Of a stretch of 64,000 nucleotides of DNA, positions 50,211-58,243 are shown one piece after another. The notes under the pieces were generated by a model. It did no database searches. It saw only the letters and a list, made by a program, of their open reading frames with translations, and was not told where the DNA came from. Where the stretch lies: the NCBI RefSeq assembly GCF_022200785.1, contig NZ_CP087585.1:496001-560000 (forward strand), given 5' to 3'. The DNA comes from Pedobacter mucosus. GTDB lineage: Bacteria; Bacteroidota; Bacteroidia; Sphingobacteriales; Sphingobacteriaceae. How positions within the stretch are numbered: position 1 is the first letter of the stretch; each line of letters starts with the position of its first letter. The position numbers were made by a program, and so were the translations under genes.

Positions 50211-51632
50211 ATGGCTAATCTAGCAGACGAGAACAAGTTTTTTGCAGATGTGTGTAAAAACTTTGACAGTGCGGCTCAATTCACCAATCATCCGGAAGGT
50301 TTATTGAACCAGATTAAAGCGTGTAACAGTGTATATCGTTTCCAATTTCCTATTCGCCGTGGAAACGGTTTTGAAGTTATTGATGCTTGGCGTGTTGAAC
50401 ATTCTCACCACATGAGCCCTACAAAAGGGGGTATTCGCTATAGCGAAATGGTAAACGAGGATGAAGTAATGGCGCTTGCAGCTTTAATGACATACAAATG
50501 TGCTATTGTTAATGTTCCATTTGGTGGCGCAAAAGGTGGTATCAAAATTAACACTAAACAATATAGTGTTGCTGAGTTAGAAACGATCACTCGTCGTTAT
50601 ACTACGGAGTTAATCAAGAAAAATTTTATTGGTCCCGGTATTGATGTTCCTGCTCCTGATTATGGATCTGGTGAACGTGAAATGAGCTGGATTGCAGATA
50701 CTTACATGACTATGAATCCTGGTCAGTTGGATGCTCTGGGCTGTGTAACTGGTAAACCAATTGCATTACACGGAATCCACGGACGAAAAGAAGCTACTGG
50801 TAGAGGAGTTGCTTATGCGGTTCGTGAGTGTGTAGATGTTGCTGAAGATATGGCTAAAATCGGTTTAAAAGCTGGTTTAGGAGATAAAAAAGTAATCGTT
50901 CAAGGTTTAGGAAACGTAGGTTACCATTCTGCAAAATTTTTATCAGAGTTTGGCGCTACCATTGTTGGTCTTTGTGAATTTGAAGGTGCAATTTATAATC
51001 CAAACGGATTAAATGTAGATGAGGTTTTCGCTCATCGTAAAAATACCGGTTCTATTTTAGGTTTTCCAGGAGCGAAAGATTTCAGAAATTCGATGGAAGG
51101 TTTAGAGCAAGAATGTGATATCCTTGTTCCAGCCGCTTTAGAAAATCAATTTACGGAACTTAACATTCGTAATATAAAAGCTAAAATTATTGCTGAAGGT
51201 GCAAACGGGCCTACAACTCCAGAAGCCGAAGCTATATTTACAGAAATGGGTGGTATCATCATTCCTGATATGTATTGTAACGCTGGTGGTGTTACCGTTT
51301 CTTATTTTGAGTGGTTAAAAAATCTTTCCCACGTGGCTTTCGGTCGTATGGAGAATCGTTATGCAGCAAATTCTAATGCAAATCTGATTAATACATTGGA
51401 GAATTTAACAGGTAAAACCATTCTCCCGGAACATAGAATGATGATCGTTAAAGGTGCTTCAGAAATCGAATTGGTTAACTCTGGTTTGGAAGATACCATG
51501 ATTCATTCTTATCATGAGATTCGCGAAACTTTAAAAATTAAACCGGGTACGCAAACTCTAAGAACAGCTGCGTTTGTAAATTCAATTGATAAAATTGCGG
51601 TGTCTTATATGAACTTAGGCGTTTGGCCATAG
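50211..51632 (+). CDS. glutamate (Glu/Leu/Phe/Val) dehydrogenase
   Basis: Reversible oxidative deamination of an amino acid, probably glutamate, to a 2-oxo acid. 473 residues. Seen: the active-site region PTKGGIRYSEMVNEDEVMALAALMTYKCAIVNVPFGGAKGGI (about 80-122) with the catalytic Lys, DVPAPDYGSGEREMSWI (about 144-160), the Rossmann glycine motif VIVQGLGNVGYHSAKFL (about 226-242), and the family C-terminal domain. Nothing in the ccm neighbourhood is related. Located between ccmD and the antiporter, transcribed with the plus strand, with a terminator of its own. Confidence 0.94.
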   Translation: MANLADENKFFADVCKNFDSAAQFTNHPEGLLNQIKACNSVYRFQFPIRRGNGFEVIDAWRVEHSHHMSPTKGGIRYSEMVNEDEVMALAALMTYKCAIVNVPFGGAKGGIKINTKQYSVAELETITRRYTTELIKKNFIGPGIDVPAPDYGSGEREMSWIADTYMTMNPGQLDALGCVTGKPIALHGIHGRKEATGRGVAYAVRECVDVAEDMAKIGLKAGLGDKKVIVQGLGNVGYHSAKFLSEFGATIVGLCEFEGAIYNPNGLNVDEVFAHRKNTGSILGFPGAKDFRNSMEGLEQECDILVPAALENQFTELNIRNIKAKIIAEGANGPTTPEAEAIFTEMGGIIIPDMYCNAGGVTVSYFEWLKNLSHVAFGRMENRYAANSNANLINTLENLTGKTILPEHRMMIVKGASEIELVNSGLEDTMIHSYHEIRETLKIKPGTQTLRTAAFVNSIDKIAVSYMNLGVWP

Positions 51633-51665
51633 TAAGTTCAAGCTGAAAGACCAAAGCTTAAAGCG

Positions 51666-51706
51666 AAAAATCCTTGCAAATGCTAAATTTGTAAGGATTT
51701 TTTATT
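51666..51706 (+). terminator. terminator after the glutamate dehydrogenase gene
   Basis: AAATCCTTGCAAAT (51668-51681) pairs with ATTTGTAAGGATTT (51687-51700) with one wobble, then TTTATTTT. Confidence 0.82.
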
Positions 51707-51779
51707 TTGGACATATATAGTTCTGTTTTTTGTAGGATGGTTCGGTCCCGCTTTCGTTCCAAATTTTTAAATAACTTTT

Positions 51780-51841
51780 GTCATGCTGAGGCACGAAGAA
51801 TCTGTTTCATCGGTTGCAGATACTTCGTGCCTCAGCATAAC
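51780..51841. repeat. GTCATGCTGA-type palindrome, near-perfect 25-bp arms
   Basis: GTCATGCTGAGGCACGAAG (51780-51798) pairs with CTTCGTGCCTCAGCATAAC (51823-51841); the arms extend inward to ATCTG/CAGAT with one mismatch. Related to the element at 39847-39914 by its GTCATGCTGA opening. Confidence 0.85.
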
Positions 51842-51934
51842 AATAATGTTCAGGGTTGCTACAAATTAAAAGTATTTCCGCGTCAATCTGGTTTATGTAC
51901 AATAACTTGCTTAGCAAATAGTGTTAAAACAAAT

Positions 51935-53572
51935 CTATTCCGAAGAAGTAATACCCAATTCCTCTAAATCTAATCTCCACTCTTCTTTCCGAATAATATC
52001 ATCATCATAATCTTTGTTACTCTTAAGATGATGTAATTCCTTGCGTTGAACTTTAATTAAATCAACCATTATTTCATGGTATGCTTTTAAATCGTGTTTA
52101 TCAATATCACCTTTATTATAAGCTTGCAAGGTATCTTTCTGCTCTACTAAAGAATGTTGCAGCTCTGCTTTCAAATTTATCATCAATTCATTATGTGTAC
52201 ATTGATATTGATAATCGGTTTTTAATTTATCCAATGATAGATCAATCAACTTTAATTTAATTTTGATACTTTGTTCCTTTTCAGAAAGCTTATTTTTCAT
52301 TTCTGGAATATTCAGTAATTTAACAACAAGTGGTAGCGTTAAACCTTGTATCACCAGCGTAATAAATATGACCACAAAGGTGATAAACAAAATTAAATTC
52401 CGGAGAGGGAAAGGAATTTGATCAGCAATCATTACTGGGATAGAAAGTGCAGCTGCTAAAGAGACAACGCCTCGCATTCCTGCATAAACAATTACGATTG
52501 ATGAATGCCAGGTCATTCCTTGGTAACGCAATCGTGTCTTCTTGTTAAAAAAACTGGTTATCCGAGCCGTTGAGAAAAGCCAAACAAAACGCACTAAAAG
52601 CGCTAAAATGGTAATGCCTATCCCATAACCTATTGCTACAGAAATTGGATATTCTGGACCTAAACCAGCTACAATATCTGGCAATGCCAATCCAATTAAG
52701 ATAAAAACGACGCCATTTAACATGAAGATAACCGCCGACCAAACTGAAACCGATTTTATTCGTGAATTAGAAGTTAAAATGATGTGCGATTGGCTTGATA
52801 ATAATAGACCTCCCGAAACAACAGCCATTACACCTGAGGTTTTAAAGTGCTCTGCAACAATATACATAAAATAAGGAGTGAGTAAAGTTAACACCGTATC
52901 AATATTTTCTGTGGTAGGCAACCATCGATGAATGGCGTAAAATATTCCTCCTATGCCGATACCAATCAAAATACCAAAGCCGGCAACAGATACAAAATTA
53001 ACCGCGGCATCTTGGAGAACAAAAGTTCCGGTAACCACCGTGGCTAACGCAAACTTAAAAACAATTAAACTCGATGCATCATTAACTAAACTTTCGCCTT
53101 CTAAAAGTGAACTAACCATTTTGGGAATTTTTACACCTTTTAAAACGGCGGCCGCGGCAACGGCATCAGGAGGAGAAATAATCCCGCCTAACAAAAAACC
53201 CAGAGCCAGCGTAAAACCAGGTATAAATGCTACGGAAAAATAAGCTACGGCTACAGATGTAATAAAAACTAAACCAACAGCCATCAAAAAAATAGCGCCT
53301 TTATACTCCCAAAAATTTTTCCATGAGGTAAACCACGCAGCTTCATAAAGTAGGGGTGGTAAAAACAGTAGAAATACAATGTCAGGATCTATTTTCAAAG
53401 GCGGAATACCAGGTATAAATCCAATTAGCAAGCCAGCTATAACCAAAAATATGGGGTATGAAATTCTCAGTTTTTGGCCAATCATAACCAGAAGGGTTAC
53501 GCCAAGTAATAAAACTAAGATTAAAATTAAATTGTCGTGCAGCATAAAGTTTGGCTTGATCCGTAATATCAA
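51935..53572 (-). CDS. Na+/H+ antiporter, CPA1/NhaP-like
   Basis: Exchanges Na+ or K+ for protons across the inner membrane. 545 residues: 12 or so transmembrane helices over about 1-420, then a cytoplasmic, helical, charged C-terminal region (about 425-545). The key motif GGIISPPDAVAAAAVLKGVKIPKMVSSLLEGESLVNDASSLIVFKFAL (about 127-175) contains the PPDAVA and the Glu-x-x-x-x-Asn-Asp/Ala pattern of CPA1 exchangers. No associated regulator. It is convergent with the dehydrogenase and divergent from ccmE. The C-terminal helical region may respond to pH or nucleotides, an inference. Confidence 0.92.
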   Translation of the reverse strand: MILRIKPNFMLHDNLILILVLLLGVTLLVMIGQKLRISYPIFLVIAGLLIGFIPGIPPLKIDPDIVFLLFLPPLLYEAAWFTSWKNFWEYKGAIFLMAVGLVFITSVAVAYFSVAFIPGFTLALGFLLGGIISPPDAVAAAAVLKGVKIPKMVSSLLEGESLVNDASSLIVFKFALATVVTGTFVLQDAAVNFVSVAGFGILIGIGIGGIFYAIHRWLPTTENIDTVLTLLTPYFMYIVAEHFKTSGVMAVVSGGLLLSSQSHIILTSNSRIKSVSVWSAVIFMLNGVVFILIGLALPDIVAGLGPEYPISVAIGYGIGITILALLVRFVWLFSTARITSFFNKKTRLRYQGMTWHSSIVIVYAGMRGVVSLAAALSIPVMIADQIPFPLRNLILFITFVVIFITLVIQGLTLPLVVKLLNIPEMKNKLSEKEQSIKIKLKLIDLSLDKLKTDYQYQCTHNELMINLKAELQHSLVEQKDTLQAYNKGDIDKHDLKAYHEIMVDLIKVQRKELHHLKSNKDYDDDIIRKEEWRLDLEELGITSSE

Positions 53573-53789
53573 TAATAGTCAGATTTTGCGGAATGGAAAA
53601 GGGAAAAAATGTTTATTGATTAAACATAATAATTTTTATACAACTAATGTGATATACCTAAAATCAAAATATGATCTTACTAATTATTGATAGTTATGAA
53701 AACATCAATAATAAAGGCCTACAGTATCAGTTAATTGTCAATATAAAGACAAGAAAAATGTAAAAGAATGTTCGCTAAGGCTATTTTTC

Positions 53790-53797
53790 TATCTTTG
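53790..53797 (+). promoter_or_regulatory. -7 box TATCTTTG for the ccmE-ccmF operon
   Basis: Exact TAnnTTTG match, 26 bases upstream of the ccmE ATG at 53824. The TTCG 15-17 bases before it may be a -33 element. Confidence 0.55.
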
Positions 53798-53823
53798 TTG
53801 TCAGCTTTTACAATAACAAAACT

Positions 53824-54252
53824 ATGAAGAAAAGTGCAATAATTGGACTAATCACAATTGCAATTTCCGTTGGAATTTTATTCAGCTTAAACGCCAATAC
53901 GGATACTTATTCAAATTTTAAGCAAGCAGCATCCTCTGATAAAGAAGAGCATGTAATGGGCTATTGGGAAAAATCGGAAGGCATTTATTATGACGCAGTA
54001 AAGGATGCAAACCATTTTTCTTTTCATATGAAAGATGATAAGGGGGAGGTTAGGGAAGTAATTTACAATGGTACAAAACCTCAGGATTTTGAGAAATCGG
54101 AGAAATTAGTTTTAATTGGAAAGATGGATAAAGACAAGTTTTATGCATCAAAGATTTTAATGAAATGCCCATCGAAATATAATGATAACCTTGTTGAAGT
54201 TAACAAAGATGGCAAGGTTGAAGTGAGCGGGAACGGCGAGAAAAAAATATAA
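53824..54252 (+). CDS. ccmE: heme chaperone CcmE, CxxxY type
   Basis: Periplasmic membrane-anchored OB-fold protein that receives heme from CcmC and passes it to apocytochrome c via CcmF. 142 residues: one N-terminal helix (IIGLITIAISVGILFSL, about 6-22), then KEEHVMGYWEKSEGIYYDAVKDANHFSFHMKDDKGEVREVIYNGTKPQDFEKSEKLVLIGKMDKDKFYASKILMKCPSKY in the fold. In most CcmE proteins the heme is bound by His in an H-x-x-x-Y motif; here it is Cys115-x-x-x-Tyr119 (CPSKY). That is the CxxxY form known from archaea and some sulfate reducers. CcmF follows after nine bases. Confidence 0.9.
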   Translation: MKKSAIIGLITIAISVGILFSLNANTDTYSNFKQAASSDKEEHVMGYWEKSEGIYYDAVKDANHFSFHMKDDKGEVREVIYNGTKPQDFEKSEKLVLIGKMDKDKFYASKILMKCPSKYNDNLVEVNKDGKVEVSGNGEKKI

Positions 54253-54261
54253 ATAATTTTA

Positions 54262-56730
54262 ATGGATATTCAATTTGTAGGCGAAAACCTGTTGCCGGGT
54301 AAAATCGGGCAGTTTTTTATTGTATTGGCATTTAGTGCATCATTGCTATCAACTATTTCGTACTTTTTTGCTGCTCGCGATAAAAATTTAGAGGATAAAT
54401 CTTGGCGAAATTTAGGTAGAATTGGATTTTTAGTAAACTGGGCCAGCATAATTGGTATCGGCGTAACACTTTTTTACTTGATTCTTGGACATTACAACGA
54501 ATATAATTACGTTTATTTCCACTCTTCAAAAGAGTTACCTGTTTATTATATTGTTTCTGCATTTTGGGAAGGACAGGAAGGAAGTTTCTGGCTTTGGGCT
54601 TTCTGGCAATCGTTTTTAGGAGCGCTTTTAATTTGGAAAGCTAAATCATGGGAAAGTCCTGTAATGACTGTTGTTGCATTCTCACAAGTATTTTTAACCT
54701 CAATGTTATTGGGTGTAGAAATTTTAGGTGAAAGAATTGGAAGTTCCCCATTTATATTATTAAGAGATGCCGTTGATTTAAAGGCAATGGCTCCTGTAGT
54801 TTTTGCAAACCCAGAAAACTTTAAAGATTACCTTAAATTTATTACCGATGGTAGGGGTTTAAATCCGCTATTACAAAATTATTGGATGGTTATTCACCCA
54901 CCAACTTTGTTTTTAGGTTTTGCGAGTATGGTTGTTCCTTTTGCTTACGGAATAGCTGGTTTATGGCAAAAAAGATATAAAGAATGGATTAAACCTGCGA
55001 TGCCATGGACACTTTTTGCGGTTATGGTTTTAGGAACAGGAATTATTATGGGTTCTTTTTGGGCGTATGAGGCCTTAAACTTTGGTGGGTTTTGGGCATG
55101 GGACCCAGTAGAAAATGCATCACTAATTCCTTGGTTAACACTAATTGGAGCAGTACATGTGATGATTGCTTATAAAAATACTGGCCATGCTTATTTTACT
55201 GCAATTGCCCTTGTATTTTTAAGCTTTCTTTTAGTTCTATATGCCTCATTCCTAACCAGAAGCGGAATTTTAGGCGATACTTCCGTTCACTCATTTACCG
55301 ATATGGGAATGTTTGGACATTTAATTTTATACAACGTTGTATTTGCAGTTTTAGCTGTTTTTTTAGTAGTTTGGAGATGGAAAGAGTTACCGATTACTAC
55401 AAAAGATGAAGAAACCTATTCACGCGAATTTTGGATGTTTATTGGTGCTCTAGTAGTTACAATTGCTTGTATTCAAGTTATTTTCTCTACATCAGTTCCT
55501 GTATTTAACAGAGCCTTTGGAACAAATTTCTCACCTCCAATAGATGCTGTAAAATATTATAATCAATGGCAAGCACCCTTTGCGGTTCTAATAACATTGA
55601 TTTCTGGGTTTTCACAATACTTGAAATATAAACGAACCGATCCTCGTAAATTTTATAGCAGCTTAATCTCCGCCGTTGTTTTCGCCATTGTGTTAACAGC
55701 CGGTTTAGCTTATGTGGCCGATATTTACACCAATACGATGTATATATTGATTACGTTTAGTTGTTTATTCGCGATCATTTCTAATGCTAATGTTTTATAC
55801 CAAGCTTTTGGTGGTAAAGGGAAATTAGTTGGATCAGCAGTTGCGCATATTGGTTTCGCATTCTTAATATTAGGTGCATTAATTTCTGCTGCTACAAATA
55901 AGCCAATTTCTATCAACGCTAATAATTTTATTCCGGTAAAGGATTTTGAAAAAACCGAGAAACCTGGTGAGAACATCATGTTGTATAAAAACGAGCCGAA
56001 GGAAATGGGCAAGTACACCGTAACTTATGTTAGTGATACTACAGAGGCGCCGAACACGATTTACACCTTAAATTTTAAGGTTCTTGATAAGAAAAGCGGA
56101 AAAATAAAAGAAGATTTTAATCTTCATCCTCATGTTCAGGATAATGAAAAAATGGGCTTAATTGCTTCTCCAGATACGAAACATTATTTAACTTACGATG
56201 TGTATACGCACATTACAAGTGCTGCAATAAAAACAGCTTCTCATGATGATCATGAAGGCCATTCTGATGATGAAAATTATAAAGCGCCACGAATTGTTAA
56301 AGTTTCTGTAGGCGATACGATTCATACTTCTAGCGGAATTGTTACGGTAAAAGAATTAAATAGAAAGCCAACGGCTAAAGATTTAGTTTTAGCGCAAGGA
56401 GATTATGCGGTAGGTTTGCCATTAGAAATTAATTCTGGCGGAAAGCTTTATAATACCGAACCAATTTTTTTAATTAAAGGAAATAATACTTTTGATTTTG
56501 CCCGCAAGGTGGAAGGACTAGATTTGAAATTTCGTTTCTCAAGGGTTTTACCTGATGAGAAAAAAGTTGAACTACAGATTTTTGAAAAACCTCAGCAAGC
56601 TAAAGATTGGGTTGTATTTAAAGCGATAGAATTCCCTTTCATCAATTTATATTGGGCCGGAACAATTGTAATGGTTATAGGATTCTTGATTTCCATTTTC
56701 AGACGAAGAAAAGAAGCTAGAACTGCTTAA
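54262..56730 (+). CDS. ccmF: cytochrome c-type biogenesis protein CcmF/CcsA-like heme lyase
   Basis: Attaches heme to apocytochrome c. 822 residues, multi-pass (about 14-15 helices). WWD domain: LNFGGFWAWDPVENASLIPW (about 272-291); HPPTLFLGF (about 212-220) and GHYNEYNYVYFHSS (about 76-89) hold the flanking His. A long periplasmic domain follows (about 540-780), then a C-terminal helix (INLYWAGTIVMVIGFLISIF). The periplasmic domain has a His-rich patch (DDHEGHSDDE, about 664-673), which might help bind heme or metal. It is tightly spaced with ccmE before it and with the DUF2520 gene one base after its stop. Confidence 0.93.
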   Translation: MDIQFVGENLLPGKIGQFFIVLAFSASLLSTISYFFAARDKNLEDKSWRNLGRIGFLVNWASIIGIGVTLFYLILGHYNEYNYVYFHSSKELPVYYIVSAFWEGQEGSFWLWAFWQSFLGALLIWKAKSWESPVMTVVAFSQVFLTSMLLGVEILGERIGSSPFILLRDAVDLKAMAPVVFANPENFKDYLKFITDGRGLNPLLQNYWMVIHPPTLFLGFASMVVPFAYGIAGLWQKRYKEWIKPAMPWTLFAVMVLGTGIIMGSFWAYEALNFGGFWAWDPVENASLIPWLTLIGAVHVMIAYKNTGHAYFTAIALVFLSFLLVLYASFLTRSGILGDTSVHSFTDMGMFGHLILYNVVFAVLAVFLVVWRWKELPITTKDEETYSREFWMFIGALVVTIACIQVIFSTSVPVFNRAFGTNFSPPIDAVKYYNQWQAPFAVLITLISGFSQYLKYKRTDPRKFYSSLISAVVFAIVLTAGLAYVADIYTNTMYILITFSCLFAIISNANVLYQAFGGKGKLVGSAVAHIGFAFLILGALISAATNKPISINANNFIPVKDFEKTEKPGENIMLYKNEPKEMGKYTVTYVSDTTEAPNTIYTLNFKVLDKKSGKIKEDFNLHPHVQDNEKMGLIASPDTKHYLTYDVYTHITSAAIKTASHDDHEGHSDDENYKAPRIVKVSVGDTIHTSSGIVTVKELNRKPTAKDLVLAQGDYAVGLPLEINSGGKLYNTEPIFLIKGNNTFDFARKVEGLDLKFRFSRVLPDEKKVELQIFEKPQQAKDWVVFKAIEFPFINLYWAGTIVMVIGFLISIFRRRKEARTA

Positions 56731-56731
56731 A

Positions 56732-57496
56732 ATGAAGATTGTAATTTTAGGTTCGGGAAATGTAGCTACTCATCTAGCAAAATCATTATATGAAAAAGGC
56801 GATGAGATTGTTCAGGTTTTTAGTCCGAATTTAGAAAACGCCAAGCTTTTAGCCGATAAAATTGGTTCAAGGTTTACTAATCATTTAAATCAAGTAAATC
56901 ATGATGCAGATTTATACATTATTGCAGTTAAAGATGATGCTATAGAAGCGGTTGCAAAAGGTTTAACAAATGTTAATGGGTTGGTTGTTCATACATCAGG
57001 CACAACAGATTTAAAGATTTTATCAACCCTTATAAAGCATTCAGGTGTTTTTTATCCTTTGCAAACTTTTTCAAAAGATAAAGATATTGTATTTGATGAA
57101 ATACCAATTTGTATTGAGGCAGCGTCTGAAATTCAGGTAAATATATTGACCAAACTTGCAAAAAAAATAAGTAACCAGGTTTACCATTTGGATGGAGAGA
57201 AAAGAAAAGTTTTGCACTTAGCTGCTGTTTTTGCAGGGAATTTTTCTAATCATCTTTATACTTTGGCGAATCAAATTTTAAAAGAAAACAATTTAGATTT
57301 CAATATCATCCGACCGTTAATAGCTGAAACAGCAGATAAGGTGAAAAAAAATTTACCTGAAAATGTACAAACCGGACCAGCGCTTCGTGATGATGAAAGT
57401 ACTATAAATAAGCACTTAAGCATGCTAACAGACCTGCCTGAATTGCAGAAAATTTATCAAACATTAAGCAATAGCATTAAAATAACACACAAATAG
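56732..57496 (+). CDS. DUF2520 Rossmann-fold protein
   Basis: 254 residues. N-terminal Rossmann domain (IVILGSGNVATHLAKSLYEKGDEIVQVFS, about 3-30) of the NAD(P)-binding kind, then a helical C-terminal domain containing LDGEKRKVLHLAAVFAGNFSNHLYTLANQIL (about 154-185), which is the DUF2520 signature. It resembles pyrroline-carboxylate reductase or 6-phosphogluconate dehydrogenase in fold; substrate unknown. It starts one base after the ccmF stop, so it is co-transcribed with the cytochrome c genes, though a functional link is not shown. Confidence 0.85.
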   Translation: MKIVILGSGNVATHLAKSLYEKGDEIVQVFSPNLENAKLLADKIGSRFTNHLNQVNHDADLYIIAVKDDAIEAVAKGLTNVNGLVVHTSGTTDLKILSTLIKHSGVFYPLQTFSKDKDIVFDEIPICIEAASEIQVNILTKLAKKISNQVYHLDGEKRKVLHLAAVFAGNFSNHLYTLANQILKENNLDFNIIRPLIAETADKVKKNLPENVQTGPALRDDESTINKHLSMLTDLPELQKIYQTLSNSIKITHK

Positions 57497-57518
57497 CATA
57501 ATTGCGGCTTTTGCTTAT

Positions 57519-57526
57519 TACTTTTG
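57519..57526 (+). promoter_or_regulatory. -7 box TACTTTTG for the ferredoxin gene
   Basis: Exact TAnnTTTG match with nine bases before the ATG at 57536. Confidence 0.55.
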
Positions 57527-57535
57527 CAAAACAAT

Positions 57536-57868
57536 ATGAGTATTTATAAACTTAAAATAAATTTCGAAGAGGCAGATCATGCTTCTATAGAATTGCCTAT
57601 AGCCGCTGGAGAATCCGTTTTGGATGTTTGTCTGGATAATGGAATAGATCTTCAACACAACTGCGGTGGAGTTTGTGGATGTAGTACGTGCCACGTTTAC
57701 GTAACCAAAGGCATGGATAATATAGCAGAAATATCAGACAAAGAAGAAGATTTTATTGATAGGGCTGTCCGTCCAAAAATTAGTTCTCGGTTGGGTTGTC
57801 AATGTATCGTTATCGACGGTGATATTGAAGTAACTATTCCCGATCAGTCTGGTTTTATGGGTCACTAA
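57536..57868 (+). CDS. fdx: 2Fe-2S ferredoxin, adrenodoxin/ISC type
   Basis: 110 residues from ATG 57536; an in-frame TTG 12 bases earlier lies inside the promoter box and is unlikely to be used. The [2Fe-2S] ligands are Cys43, Cys49, Cys52 (CGGVCGCSTCH, the C-x5-C-x2-C pattern) and Cys88 (SRLGCQC), as in adrenodoxin-type ferredoxins. An extra Cys47 and Cys90 are present. It probably supplies electrons to the ISC Fe-S assembly machinery; iscX follows 87 bases later on the same strand, which supports this reading. Confidence 0.92.
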   Translation: MSIYKLKINFEEADHASIELPIAAGESVLDVCLDNGIDLQHNCGGVCGCSTCHVYVTKGMDNIAEISDKEEDFIDRAVRPKISSRLGCQCIVIDGDIEVTIPDQSGFMGH

Positions 57869-57955
57869 TTTAGTTTGAAGTTGGCGTTTTAAGTGCTAAT
57901 CTTTAGTCTGGAGTCTATTTTTTAATATTAATATCAATATAACAATCAACAATAC

Positions 57956-58201
57956 ATGAATAACGATAAATTTGCTTTACCATTTTACTGGAACGACTAT
58001 GAAGATATTGCGATGTCTTTATATGAGAAATTTGGGGATGATTTTACTGAAACAAAAATTTACCGTATCCGCTTTACAGAACTTTTAGAATGGGTATTAG
58101 AATTACCGAATTTTAAAGGTACCCGTGAAGAAAGCAGTGAAGGCCATCTAGAGCAGATTCAAACTGCCTGGTGTTACGAATGGAGAGATAATCAGGATTA
58201 G
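57956..58201 (+). CDS. iscX: Fe-S cluster assembly protein IscX
   Basis: 81 residues of the IscX (YfhJ) family: FYWNDYEDIAMSLYEKFGDDFTETKIYRIRFTELLEWVLELPNFKG (about 11-56) has the conserved W-x-D, D-P/D-x, and ...R-F-T-x-L-x-x-W-V pattern, and the end EQIQTAWCYEWRDNQ is typical. IscX binds IscS and acts as an Fe-dependent regulator of cysteine desulfurase. In E. coli it is part of the iscRSUA-hscBA-fdx-iscX operon; here only fdx is adjacent, with hscA 21 kb away. Confidence 0.92.
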   Translation: MNNDKFALPFYWNDYEDIAMSLYEKFGDDFTETKIYRIRFTELLEWVLELPNFKGTREESSEGHLEQIQTAWCYEWRDNQD

Positions 58202-58243
58202 CGTAACGAGTTCTGAGCCTTTAGCATAACATTAAAGGGATCT

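Larger units (their letters stand above)
51633..51934. other. 302-bp gap with a terminator, a 3' hairpin-family box and a 25-bp-arm palindrome
   Basis: After the dehydrogenase terminator there is the motif GGTCCCGCTTT (51744-51754), the family 3' box in minus orientation, and the palindrome at 51780-51841. No gene. Convergent with the antiporter gene. Confidence 0.72.
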
